From Pristionchus mayeri (lineage: Eukaryota; Nematoda; Chromadorea; Rhabditida; Neodiplogasteridae): 64,000 nucleotides of DNA. The number at the start of each line of letters is the position of its first letter. Position 1 is the first letter of the stretch. Below, piece after piece: positions 24,671-37,500 of this stretch. Made by a program: the position numbers and the translations under genes. The notes beneath the pieces were generated by a model. It was not told the origin of the DNA. It ran no database searches and worked only from the letters and a program-made list of their open reading frames with translations. The stretch is taken from contig BTRK01000006.1 in the NCBI GenBank assembly GCA_036245805.1, positions 16,586,365-16,650,364 on the forward strand, in the 5' to 3' direction.

Positions 24671-25698
24671 TCACGCCTCTCACGAGAGAATCGAGCTAAA
24701 ATCGCTATTCTAGGGAATGGAGCGGAAATGGCCAAAATGGTTCTAAAACGTTTTGGGCACCTTGAGACATCCCTAACACTCCCCCCAAAGTCTCATTATG
24801 TATACTTCATTTTGGGGCTCCCTACATAGGGTTGGGGCTACGCACCTCCCACTTTGAGGGCTTGTATCGCGGTTACGGTGAAAGATAGAGCAAAATTGAC
24901 CTCTGAGAGACCCCGACTCATTTTTCGAGCTCTATCAATCTATATATTTCATTTTCCATGAATATGCAAATGAACCATGATGCAGTTAAGGCTAATTTTC
25001 TCGAAAATGTAGGCAAAGATGCAGCCAAAATTCTAGGAGAATGTAGATCTGATCACTAGCTATCCAATGAGTACCTTCGCCAAAAATACATGATGATATA
25101 TGCAACTTTTGTCCTTTTTTTCGTTTCAGGATCATTTGAAGTCAATTTTCAACAGGAATTTTTGAATCAGAGCGATAATTTTCGCCCGCGCGAGCCGATC
25201 AGTGCGGTGAAGGATGAAATGAAAATGCCTGTTCAAAATTGACTTCAAATGATCCTGAAAAGAAAAAAGGACAAAAGTAGCACATACCATCATGCATTTT
25301 TGGCGCAAGATATTCATTGGATAGCTCGTGATCAGCTCTACATTCTCCTAGAATTTTGACTGCATCTTTGCCTACATTTTCGATAAAATTAACCTTAACT
25401 GTATGGTTCGTTTGCATATTCATGGAAAATGAAGCATATAAATCTAGAGCTCGAAAAATGAGTCGGGGTCTCTCAGAGGTCAATTTTGCTCTATCTTTCA
25501 CCGTAACCGCGATGTAAGCCCTCAAAGTGGGAGGTGCGTAGCCCCGACCCTATGTAGGGAGCCCCAAAATTAAGTATGCATAATGAGACTTTGGGAGAGT
25601 GTTAGGGATGTCTCAAGGTGCCCAAAACGTGCTAGAACCATTTTGGCAATTTCCGCTTCATTCCCTGGTTCAGCTCGATTCTCTCATGAGAGGCGTGA
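24671..25698. mobile_element. 1.03-kb foldback (second of two) in G5 intron
   Basis: Ends TCACGCCTCTCACGAGAGAA and its inverse, TA at 24669-24670 and 25699-25700. The arms pair through to a centre near 25,180. G4 (about 19,178) has the empty site TCATATACC. Its TIR differs from the neighbouring foldback apart from the starting TCACG. Confidence 0.84.
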
Positions 25699-28102
25699 TA
25701 TACCCAATGACGGCAAGGTAGTAGCAAAAATCATCCCACATGCCTAATTGTGTCGTCAATGTGTCCCTAAGAAATTCTGAATTGGACCATGCTTTTTGAA
25801 TTAGCTTGATCTCATTCTCAAGTCAAGATATGACTCTATATGTAGGTAAATAGGACTTAACATGAAAGTTCCAGAAATCGGGGTGATAAAGCATCTCGGA
25901 TAAAAACATTTCGCAAGACATTTCGGAAATTTTGGTAAAAGTATAAGAGCTCGCATATTACTTTTGAATCAATTTTCTTCTGATTAAATTAATATTTTAG
26001 TTTTCTTTTCTTCAATTGTAAGGTAAATCCTGTAATACTATCTAATAATAGGAATTTAAGAGTAGTGGATTTTAAATGTAAACTATCGGCGTTCGGTCGC
26101 TACGTTGTACGCGGGGGAGTGTGTTAAGGAACACTTGGACGCTTAAAACGTTCTAAAGGGCCTCGAACGACCCGAAAAAGTTGGGATGGATCAAATTTTT
26201 CGGATCGCCCTCGTCCTCACGAGCTTTTCACAACGCTTACACTGCGGGGGGAGGGGGTGAGAGCAGGTTAGAAAGAGTGAATTTGAGTTTTCTGCGATTT
26301 GGTAAACTGCACCATGTGGTATGGTGTGCTGCTCGCCAAAGGAATGCTCAAGGGAGTCAAGAGTCAAGAGGACGTGGTTGAGTCAAGTTAGAGCGACTTG
26401 AAGAAAAAGATCAAAGTTCAAAGATCTAAGATCAAATTTCGAAATCTCTCGTGAAGAGGTCACCAACGGTCAAGGTGCTATCATTTTGCGATGATTTTGA
26501 AGCTAATTAGAGAGGTTTGAAGAAAACATCAAAGCTGAACGATCAAATTTTGAAAGTTCTCACCAAAAGGTCAAATCGCACGCGCAAAAAGATGTCTACA
26601 TTTTGTTTCACAAATTTGATGCCTTATATATTATTCTCGGGTTCAAGGCCCGCGTTAAAATAATCAGATTTCATTCATATTGAAATGAGCTACGGTATGA
26701 CAGCAATAGGTCGGATGAAAATTGTGACGTCATGCCGCCTTTGAAACATCAATAGCGACATGTGCGTATGCTAACCTTCGAATCCACCATCAAAGTATCC
26801 ACTTTAAAGTACTTGAGAAGATGGTAGATTTCACAGTGGAAACCGAATCGATGGTTGAGCTGATGTGAGAAATTAAGAAGATAATAACTCATACAAACCT
26901 TGATCGACAGTTGACCGATAGAGATATTTTCAAGGATTCTTCTGATGAATTGAGATGAATACGATCGACCTTTCACTAACAGAATTTCCTGTTCACTGTA
27001 TAAAATCTCTGACAATTAGAGCAATCTCTTTCACTAACTGTCTGTATTTGTGAAATGGAAGATTCTTCCTCTTGGCAATTCGCTTCCGCTTAGTTTGTTC
27101 TGAGACCTGGAATTCGAAATTTTACATTTAATCTATTGGCTACTAAAACTGTAAACGGACCTCTTCAATTTTCAGATTCTCCACGGAATATTTCGTGTTC
27201 AATACGATGCCATCCATTCTCCAGTTAATTCGAGCATTCTGACGATCTTTGATAGAGAGAAACGACAGGAAGATAGCGATCAGTTCGGTAGGGAGTTCCA
27301 TGATTGAGATATCATGAATTTGGTGTCTCTCGTTGCCACATAGACGATGGGGTGCTCGCTCCTGCATCGAAAAATGCCTAACGCCTTTACCTTTTAAACA
27401 AAAAATAATAATAATAAACTATATTTCATACTGTCGTTTAAATCCGACCTTTCACATACTATATATTTTTTGCAATCGAGGCAAATGTAAGACAACTGTT
27501 TATCTATTAATAACCTACAGGTTGTATTCGAATTTGTTATTTTGTCGAAACAACCCTTGTTTATTGGAAAAAAATAGCCAATGTTGTACGACAACTCACA
27601 GGGGTTCGTTTTTTATCCTCTTCGAGCTTTCTTGTCCTCGATCTAGTGATGGGACCGGACATGTCGTGCCTGAAATTGTTTTTATATAAATATTTTCCAG
27701 AATTATGGGCCGATGCAAAATCTGTAATTAATTAATTAATCTAGCTCGTCAGATAAGGTTCACAAATGCCAGATCTGCTATAGTGTGAATTGAAATAGTC
27801 TCACGTAAAAATCGACAATTTTTAAACCAAGATCAGTGGAAAATGTCAATCAGATAATTACAGGGTCGGCAAACCCTTTGAGGGAATCAATCATTACGTT
27901 TCATGGCAATGGCTTTATAAGATATAGCGATATAAATACATGTGACAAACGGATATACCCGAAACTTGTCGAACAAATAAACTGTTATACAGTGCAAATA
28001 CAAAATAGTTCTCAAATTAATAAATGTAAATAATTAGTGAAATTTCCGATTATACAAAATTGGATGATTAAAGTCAGGACTATTCTCTAGAGATACCTGC
28101 TC

Positions 28103-30158
28103 CTACTCCACATCGCTATCCATGCAAATTAAATTCCTACCGTGCTTCGCTCGATCGAGTGATTCCCCCGTCTCGTGGTAGTGCAATTTGAGCACAGAGC
28201 AGAATCGAGATTTTACGAAACAGATCTCCATGTTTCCGTTGAAGAAATGAACGACCGGCGAGTCTCCAGCCTCGTCCTCTCCATTCTCCCAATGCTCTGT
28301 CGCGAACGCCTAAACAGTAGGACTGGCTAATCGGTGCGTATTCGACGTCTAAACGTCACTCGCACAACGTCACTACGAGAAACCTAGCAGGAGGAGGGGA
28401 TGACGTTGCAATGCACTCCGAATAGCCATACTAAAGACGAATGGATTATGAATTATGAAAAGAATTATGGCGAAAACGTTAGTCAAATATAATAGAAAAC
28501 AACGCGCATGAATATCCTTGTCGTAGTAGAAAGATCCATCGATGAACTCGATGCCAATGAGGGAGAGAAATGCGAAGCACACGTCTGTCGACACTTTCAT
28601 CGATATTGAGCGAAGCTTCATAGAACCGTCCTTCATGGTCTGAAATAAGAACCCTGTCAAGGTTGAAGATTCTAGAATTGAAAAAAAGTATATATATAAT
28701 TTGACTAATGTGAATAGAATTCAGCATGGTCAGCATTTAGTACAAAATCACAAATAACTGAGCGGCAATACTATTCTGAGCGTTATCGTCTGACAAGATA
28801 AATTGATTGATTGATCACCAATAACTGTATCAGTAGTTCAGTGATTTACATGAGATAACTATGATATTTTGTTTTATTTTATAATCAACGAGACAAGAAC
28901 TCACACTGTACAACTCCAACAGATTCTCATCGGTGTGGAGAAAGCAGGAATTGTGTGACATCGTAATCTGCTTGCAAACTCTCGCCAATTCAACGACGAA
29001 AGAGTTGTCATCTTCAGAAATGTTCTCCATCACGCAGTAACACTGGAGGATTATTTTGTAACTGAGAAAAATATAAATGGGGAACACGCATGTTAAGAGC
29101 AAATTAAAAACTTACTTCAATAAAAATATATATAACTACAAGGAAAAAAATTTAATAGTACCTTAATGTCAAAAAAAAGATGATCGATGTCGAATTTCTT
29201 GAGGAGATTATATATTTTGCAGTGGAAACTTACATTTGGATTGAGCTGAAGAGTTAATTTGAATTCTTTTTTTTAAATATCTCCCTCACCCTGATTGAGA
29301 GCTGCCCGATTGAGGTATTTTGGGCGATCCTCTTGATGCAGTCTGATAAATACGAATTCGACTTGTAGAATATGATTTTCTGAGCGCTAAACATGAGATT
29401 TTCTAATTTTTATAAATCGACAAGTGCGTACTCTCTGTACGTATCCTCGGGCAATTCGATCTTCTTGGAGAGTGGTTCCAATTTGGAGATTCCATAAAGC
29501 TGCAATGAATGGCAAATGACGTGGACACAAGGTCGGATGATCGCAGTCGGATTATAACCGCAAACTAATTTTCTTCAGAATTTTCAATGCATAATCACAG
29601 AACTCCAGAAATTCTGAGGAATCGAACTATCTTAGGTTATCATCCGACGGAGATAATCTAGTGCAAACGGAAAATTTCATCGGGAGAGAAATTAAAAATT
29701 AAGAACAGTTCGGGATTCGGGGACATATGCCACCAACCTCTCTAATTTCCAGACTGTGCACGAAGTACTTGGATTCCAATTCGATTTGATTGAGTCGATT
29801 GTTCACTCGAGTTTTCAGTCGATCCTCGATAGAGAGAAACGAGAAAACGTGCTCGATAAGCTCGTTCGGCAGTGAGAGAATCGGAAACTGCAAAAATATA
29901 AATATCGTTTAGAAACAAAGAATTTCCTAGTATTATTCAATGAAATTATTTACAAACACTATTATTTTAGCTGAAGAAGACATGAAACGAACATAATTTG
30001 AATAGAAGTGAATAACACGAAAACACAAAAAAAAATATATTTTAGAGAAAGAAACGAATTATTTGAGCCAGCCAATACGAGTAATCGGAGAAAAATAAAC
30101 CAACCTGTTCCATCTTCTTCATATACTCAATTAGATCATTCACTGCACTGTTAGACAT
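28103..30158 (-). CDS. F-box gene G6 (compact, eight exons, GC splice donor)
   Basis: The most diverged and most compact member of the array. Exons: E1 30105-30158, E4 29738-29887, E5 29432-29499, E6 29290-29386, E7 29162-29245, E8 28905-29042, E9 28508-28639, E10 28103-28309; 930 nt (309 residues). E1 is MSNSAVNDLIEYMKKMEQ, like the ten-exon genes, but only 217 nt separate it from the F-box exon and E2/E3 are absent. E4 reads FPILSLPNELIEHVFSFLSI. The in-frame E9-E10 join needs the donor ATTCAT|GCGCGT, a GC donor where paralogs have GT. There is no large foldback in this gene. Likely SCF adaptor; target unknown. Confidence 0.78.
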
Positions 30159-30250
30159 TAGTAACCTGAAAAGAAGATCTAGAGAAGATCGAGAAACGCA
30201 GATTTCATTGCGCACGCACGAAATTTAGATGAAAACTGGTTGGCAGATAT

Positions 30251-30274
30251 AGTAAAGGCGTTTGAACCTTTTAT
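30251..30274. promoter_or_regulatory. Conserved palindrome upstream of G6
   Basis: AGTAAAGGCGTTTGAACCTT: the spacer differs but the AAAGG/CCTTT arms are kept, 93-116 nt upstream of the G6 start. Confidence 0.5.
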
Positions 30275-30592
30275 TGGACTTAGCGACCTAAATCTCAGAA
30301 ACTGATTTTATCAGAGCAACAATAATGTGGAAAATCCTAAAAACGAACAAACTCCTTACAATGCGTTATTAGCAAAACACTTCAGAAGTTGGAAAAGTTA
30401 TTTGATGGAAAAAAAATTTTCAATATGAAAAGCGTGAGAAAAAGGAAGCTATCCGTGGGGTAAATATTACCCTACTCTCATAATGGAGATCGACAGAAAA
30501 CACATAAAATGAAGACCGTGGATTGAGGAATAATTCGGAAAACATTACACAAATGAAATGAACGACGATCAACTAATCTTCCCTTGACATCA

Positions 30593-33500
30593 CTACTCCA
30601 TGCTAAGGTCGATTCTGACCAAGTTGGCCTTGGCCTTGGCAGCCCTCAGCGAGTCCTGAGTCTCATGCAATCTCATCCCCAGTCTGTGTCCAGCACTCTT
30701 AGTGGCAGTGATAGAGATCTCCATGTTGTTATCGAAATAGTACATGACCCGATCCTCATTCACTTCATTGCATCCGAATGCCTAAAGGGAAAAATAAATA
30801 TGGACACAAGGGATCAATACAAAGATTTGCGAGTGATTCTCAGTTGAAATGGCTACCTCTCGCGCAGTACATGGTCTGAAAACACCTTGCCGAAAGGCGA
30901 AGCCAAAGAAGGCAGATATGCAACGAGAAAAGTTGCCAAGACGACAATGGAATACACCAATTTTAGACAGTCTCACTTGGATATCTCTGTTCGTGGAGAA
31001 GATCCTTCCCTCCCTGATAGTGATTCCCACCAGACTGAGGAATGGTCTCCATACACTTATTGTAACTCCCATTCCGACGCACTTCAGTTTCGGCTTTCCC
31101 ATTTTTATGAGCTGAAGCAATACATTTAAAGGTATCTATATCCCCATGAACAGAGCAACTAGAAAAATGCACACATTGTACAAAATCAGCAAATCTCCAT
31201 GAGTCACCACTCTTCCCAGATTCAGCACATCCAACTGCTTGCAAGAGTTGATCAATCCGAGTAAAAACATTCCAGTGATGATGGAACTCGCCAACTCGTA
31301 CGACTGAAAAAAATGACTGAAAAATTTTAAAAATTTAAAAAAAAATTAAAATCAAACCTCCAAACCGATAGTCATCTTATCGGCCTCCAAGTTGCACAGG
31401 TGATAGTATGCTTCCATATTCAAGGGCGAGTTGAGCTGGAATTACGAAACAACAAAAGTAGTTCGCACCCAAACATTTAGTCATTGTAAATACTGAATCA
31501 ACGTTAAACATTTTTTTCCACTAACCATGATTGAAACTTGTCCGATAGTGGAATTTCGAGAAATTTTCCTGAGGAACTCAAAGGAATAGCACCTATCGGT
31601 CTTCAACATGATCATTTGATCACTGAATAAAATATTTACTCATTAAAGCATTATATCAACTCACTTTCGGTACATATCGTAAGGTAGACACAGGTTCCCA
31701 AACATACGCATCCCTTTCACATCTTCAGAAAACGAAGAAGAATTCTAAATATATAGGTTTTGCGAGAAAACGAAATATTTACGAAACATGAACGGGAAAC
31801 TAACATCTCCAATTGCCAGGCTCCTCACGTAGTACTTGGACTCCAACTCGATCGCATTCAATTTCTTGTTTACTCGGGCTTTCAGTCGGTCTTCAACTGA
31901 TAGGAAAGAGAAGACGCGAGAGATGAGCTTACTGGGAAGCAAGAGAAGCGGGAACTGAATATATTTATTTAGAAACATTAAATTACAGGAACATTGACAT
32001 TTGTCGAAAACAATATGAGCTCTCCTTGAATTAAAGGCCACACCCTCTCCCCTTCTCGTCCACCAACTTGGAGTATCGAGTAGAGGAGGGACGTGGATAC
32101 TAATCCACTATTCACGGCCACAAACCACACATTTCTAGACACCCATTCCTGATTTTCGGTAACACATACAGTCGCGCCGGAAAGTCACCGTGCACTTTTA
32201 GAATTTGTTGTATCTTTTTGCCCAGGAAATGCATCATTCTGGCACTCAGGCATGATGTACCAAAGCCATCGGAGATTATGATCATGGTATTATGGTATGA
32301 TGTCATCGCATAGTCATTGCGTAGTGATGGCGCAATCAATCTGCACTTTTTCAAAACGGCATTATTCTTACATCGATTTTTTCCTACTCGCCATACTTTC
32401 TATGATTGGAGATATGACCGAGGCCTACCAAGATTAAAATTTTGAAGGTGCTGCGCGGTCGCAAATTTGCTGCAGCGAAGCTGCAAAAACACGATCTTAA
32501 ATTAGGAACTCGGCTTCTAGAGTAGCTAGAGACCCGTTCAAAGCATCAACATGATCGTCATCATGAGTACACATGATCCAGAGAATATGAATACGATATA
32601 TCATAATTTGCCCTCAGTGCATGAGAAAATCACTTTTTTGCATGACCATTTTTTGGACATCCATAAATTTACGGAAAAGTTTAGTAAATATCTGATTTTT
32701 ATCTGGTTTTTTTTTCAATGTTAAAAATGTATTGAAGAACTGAATTCCAACTTTTTAAAGCGTTTAGATATCTTTCCAGCCCGCGGCGTGCGTTTTTCGG
32801 AGGTATACTATGGTCGGGAAACACCTTGTTTACCACTATGGGCGAGAGAGTGCAGACGACGAGTGTGCGTAAACAAGGTGTTTTCCGACCCTAGTATACC
32901 TCCGAAAAACGTACGCCGCGGGCCGGAAAGATATCCAAACGCTCTAAAAAGTGGGAATTCAGTTCTTCAATACATTTCGAACATTATCAGATAAAAGTCA
33001 GATTTTTGCTAAACTTTTCCGTAAAGTTATGGATGTCCAAAAAATGGTCATGCAAAAAAGTGTTTTTTCATGCCCTGAGGGCAAATTATGAGTTATCGTA
33101 TTCATATTCTCAGGATCTTGTGTACTCATCATAGCGATCATTTTGATGCTTTGAACTGGTCTTTATCTACTCTAGAAGCCGAGTTCCTAATTTAAGATAG
33201 TGTTTTTGCAGCTTCGCTGCAGCAAAAGTGCGACCGAGCAGCACCTTCAAAAATTTATTCTGTGTAGGCCTCGGTCATATCTCCAATCATAGAAAGTATG
33301 GCGAACAGGAAAAAATCTATTTAAGAATAATGACTTTTTGAAAAAGTACAGATCGATTGCGTCATCACTACGCAATAACTATGCGATGGCATCATACCAT
33401 AATACCATGATCATAATCTCCGATGGATTTGGTACATCATACCTGAGTGCCAAAAATGATGCATTTCCTGGGCAAAAAGATATAACAAATTCAAAAAGTG

Positions 33501-34084
33501 TACGGTGACTTTCCGGCGCGACTGTAACTAATTAGCAAAAGGCGCTTCGCGTATTAATGATGTAGTCTAACAAAATTTGGTCGCTAAACCACAATTATAT
33601 TCTTGATTTGAAGATATAAATACATTTGACAGCATGATATCGTCCAAAATTTCATTTAAAAAAGCACCGGTTAATGCCTAAAATCACGTCGAAAATTTGT
33701 GCAATTTTAAATAAGTACGATAGATCGCTCACATGGTGGCAATAGACGTTGATCGGTTCGTGCGGCGTTTTATCGGCAATATACTGAAATGAAAAATATA
33801 TTAGTTGATCCTAGGCTTTCACATTCGTTTATTACTTTCTACGATTCCTTAATGTGAAAAAACAAAGTGAACATACCATGAATCTCCTCAGCTTTTCGTT
33901 TAGATAATTCAGTTCATTTCGATCCCTGTCTCCAATTAGTCTAAACGAAGGAACTGCTCTACCCCGCGATCTCTGAAAAAAACCGCCGAATTGACCAAAC
34001 GTGATAGATTCAATAACACAATAAACAAACCTCCTCCATTCTCTTCATTTCCTTCTTTAGATCATCCACAGAATCCGGAGACAT
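30593..34084 (-). CDS. F-box gene G7 (ten exons, intact)
   Basis: Exons: 34031-34084, 33877-33972, 33733-33783, 31805-31954 (F-box), 31665-31744, 31526-31622, 31358-31435, 31175-31303, 30977-31111, 30593-30781; 1059 nt (352 residues), all phases compatible. E1 is MSPDSVDDLKKEMKRMEE after a TTTCAG site; E2 is a charged helix-like module ending GDRDRNELNYLNEKLRRF; E3 is YIADKTPHEPINVYCHH; E4 has FPLLLLPSKLISRVFSFLSV. E9 has the family signature ISVWRPFLSLVGI and E10 the pattern YYFDNNMEISI. E5 is four codons longer than in paralogs. Intron 3 carries a 1.36-kb TA-flanked foldback. Likely SCF ubiquitin-ligase adaptor. Confidence 0.85.
32169..33524. mobile_element. 1.36-kb foldback in G7 intron 3
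   Basis: Ends CAGTCGCGCCGGAAAGTCAC and its inverse, TA at 32167-32168 and 33525-33526. Arms pair to a centre near 32,850, which contains GTGTTTACC/GGTAAACAC-like symmetry. The mirrored ORFs in the arms are not genes. Confidence 0.86.
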
Positions 34085-34173
34085 TTCTAGTCTGAAATTA
34101 TTTAATAATGGAGCGCCTGGGAGCACTCGGCAGTGAATCAAATACCCGGTACCAAAATGGAGCGGCAGATACA

Positions 34174-34197
34174 GTAAAGGTAACTAAACCTTTCAGT
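34174..34197. promoter_or_regulatory. Conserved palindrome upstream of G7
   Basis: AGTAAAGGTAACTAAACCTT core, 90-113 nt upstream of the G7 start. Confidence 0.55.
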
Positions 34198-34584
34198 GAG
34201 CTTAGAAGTGGTCTTGATATCATAAACGGACTTCATTAGGAATGACGATAGTCAGGTGAAATATAGACAATGCATTACAAAATATAAAATAAAACGTCCA
34301 AGTTCCTATTCAATGTGCTATGAACACAACACTTCGAAATATGAGCCCGTTCTTTCATGAATACAAATAATTATAACGAAATATGCACTTTCAATATGAA
34401 AAGAGTTAAAAACGGAAGAGTGAAATGCTATCAGAGATTCAAATATTTCTACCCTGGTGCTGCCCTGGTAACTTGACAATATACATACGTATAAGTGAGA
34501 TCATGAACTGAGGAAACAATAAAACATAGAGACAATTACACAAATTAAATGGTACAAGAATCAAATATTCTTCAATTGGAATCA

Positions 34585-37500
34585 CTACTCCATACTAATT
34601 TCGATTCTGACCATGTGTGGCTTTCCCTTTGCAGCCTTGAGTGACCCTTCAGTCTCGTGCAAGTTCAGCATCAGTCTGTATTCCACTTTCCTCTGTGTCC
34701 CATACCCTGTGGCCGGTATCGAGATCTCCATATTCTTATCGAAATAAGACAAGATACGATCGCCATTCGAAACAGTGCAACCGAATACCTAAAGGGAAAT
34801 GTACGGCACTTCTTGGATAAATTGCACATCGCCTCGGTTTCGTTCTACACAGCATTCAATTCTAAGTATCTTTACCAGGTTTTCGGTCACATCAGTAGGG
34901 GGTGAGAAATGATAGGAGGGAGATTGGGGGTGGGCCAACTATCCAAGAAGTGCGACATTTCGTATGGATAAAATTTATACAAGGTAATTGGTTGAAAAGT
35001 GAATCACAGTTTCTCGTGCAGCACAAAGAAGCACTTTTCACCCTGGTTCGAAGTCAGACAATTTAGCCTGTTCAACGGAAAGAACCACTCGCCGAATCCG
35101 TTTTGTCATCACAAATAGAACTACAATATGCTTAAGGAAACGGGAAAAGAGAGCTCACTAAGTACTCTACCACGATAAAACAAGTTTCTACAAAGGCTCA
35201 CTTGGAGATCTATGTTCGTCGAGCGGATCTTTGCGTCCACGAAAGTGATTCCTAGCAGAGCGAGGAATGGCTTCCATACACTTATTGTAATTGCCATCAT
35301 GACACCTTTCAGCTTCGACGTACCACTCTCCATTTTCTAAAGAAAGACATTTGAAGATTTGTCATCACAAAAGTACAAATAATAGTTCACACACCTTGTA
35401 CAAGGCCAGCAAGTCCTCAGGAGCGACCACTCCTAGGTGCGTCACATTCAGAACCTTGCACGAATTGACCAATAGGAGCAAATTCGATCCAGTTATCACA
35501 GAACTCGCTAAGTCGTTCGACTGAACAAATATATAGTTTAAATGAGCAATCGTCTGCTGCTCGTCTTTCAGCTTATTTGCTCGTCCATGAGAGAGATAGT
35601 GTGTGTTAAGTGGAGAGACAGATCATTGCTCGTTTTAATACGAATGAAATCCGCATATTTCAACGCTAACCTCGAACACGAGAACAATAAAATCGACATC
35701 AAACTCATGAAGCAGTCTGTACACATCTTTATCCACGTGCGTTTTGAACTGATATTAATGAAATTATAGAGGAGGGAGGATGATTACAAAAGCCCAACGG
35801 GGAATAAGTTGCTTGAGTTTATCTGGCAACTTGGAAGCTGTCGCATTGTTATCAGTGTACACCCAACGGATACCGTAACCAATTCCTTGGGTCAAATAAT
35901 TTTCGAAAGTTCTAGTTACGAAAGCTAATTGGTGTACTGACAACGATAACAATCCGTAAACTTCGATGTGGACAGAAAAACTGGCAAGCAAGATTTTCCC
36001 CGTTGGGCTTTTGTCGGTTTGTCTTTTGTCATCACCCACCCTCAAGTAAGGGATGGAATATGGAGCAGTTAGGGTGTTGCAAAAGTCCTTGAACTGGTGC
36101 TTCGGAGGAACGTATACTCCGCTGTTACGATTGTCCTTCCCAAGTACCTACATTATTGAATAGAGTAACTATTCCCAATCCCGCTACCCATGGAATTTGC
36201 AACAATTGCTCTCTCCTTTTTGTAACAAAAGTTTATTTAAGGGGTACACTGGTTACCCACTGTCACGTTTTCGTCTATAATATTTTTCCTGCACTGGCGC
36301 TCAAAGGTTTTCTTCTTCTAACTAATTAGGTTGAAAATGCATGATCCCAAGATTCTTTAAGTGTGCTTAATTTATGTCAAACATTTGTATTTTATGCGTG
36401 ATAGCATTCGTTGCTGATCATACTCATATAGAATAACATCGGACCTTTCTTTGCGAAGTTAAATCAAACCCTAATTTAAATATGTGCTAATTGGACATAT
36501 TTAGTGGTACTTCAAATTACGTTGTACATGGAACGTTTTGCGAGCTTGGAGGGAAAAATAGTATCAATTATTTTTATGATCATGAAGTGGCATCGAAAAA
36601 TGAAAAAAAGTGTTTTAATTTTTGCAGAAAGATCAGTGGACCGATTCCTTCCAGAACTTGTATGCATTTTAGGTTAATCATGCGCTATAATATTGCGATG
36701 GAACTAATATGATTTAATTACAAAGAAGCTGTACGTTAAAAAAATAATTTTGGCGAAAACGCAACTTCGGCTCATCACAATATCCCATACATAAACCAAT
36801 ATTATGAACAGGGGAGAGCAACCGTCCCAGCTTCCATGGGTAGTGGGATTGGGCAATTGTTACTCTATTCAATAGTGTAGGTATATGGGTAGGACAATCC
36901 TTACAGCGGAGAATACGTTCCTCCGCAGCAGGGACTTTTGGAACACCCTAATATGAGAGACATCACGGGATAATCACCTTCTCCGCGGCGGAAAACACAG
37001 AATCATCCAACCCAGACTTAAATGTGAGATAAGGTATTTCAAATTATGCTCTTTCAAACTGCGTTGTCAGAATTTTGGTAACTGCCGTCATCTTCGAGAT
37101 TCAGAGGGCCAAACTTGGGACACTAACTTTTTGGTTGTCAAATCGAGCCAACTTAAACGGTCATAAGTCCGTTGAAAATGAAGATAGAAACTCGTTCCTT
37201 GTTTAGAAAGAAAGCCGAGAACATTCTCTACAACTTTTATGTTGAAAATGTCATTCCTTGTGTACATCCCAGTTCGGGGTGGTCGGGTCGACCAAAAATG
37301 GCCGACTTCTAGAAATCGGAAAAACTCGGCTGAATGGATACGCGCGATTGATAAACATTATGAGTGACTAACTTGACGCCAAAAATTAGCCAAATCGAAG
37401 GGGTAAAAAAATGGGCGTGAGTTTTTGTCCGAAGCCGTCAGAATGCATCCCAGACCAAAGTGCTCTCTTAGCTCCAATTGGCAACTATTAGACTCAAATC

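Larger units (their letters stand above)
21880..27662 (-). pseudogene. F-box gene G5, frameshift in exon 9
   Basis: Exons: E1 27600-27662, E4 27161-27361, E5 27039-27106, E6 26899-26995, E7 26776-26859, E8 22554-22688, E9 22203-22333, E10 21880-22056. E1 starts MSGPITRSRTRKLEED. E4 carries MELPTELIAIFLSFLSIKDR. E9 is 131 nt instead of the 138 nt of G3 and G4. Aligned to G3 it lacks 3 nt and, elsewhere, 4 nt, so E10 is entered out of frame and stops almost immediately, although E10 itself is open in its proper frame. The 4.1-kb E7-E8 intron contains two large foldbacks in series. Either a recent pseudogene or one that makes a protein lacking the terminal module. Confidence 0.72.

Noticed and set aside
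23037..25525. Several 60-108 codon ORFs on both strands in the G5 intron
   Set aside because: They are mirrored in the two arms of the foldbacks, as expected of inverted repeats rather than genes.
36491..36712. 73-codon ORF in the centre of the G8 TIR element
   Set aside because: No transposase motif or homology; length is expected by chance in AT-rich sequence.
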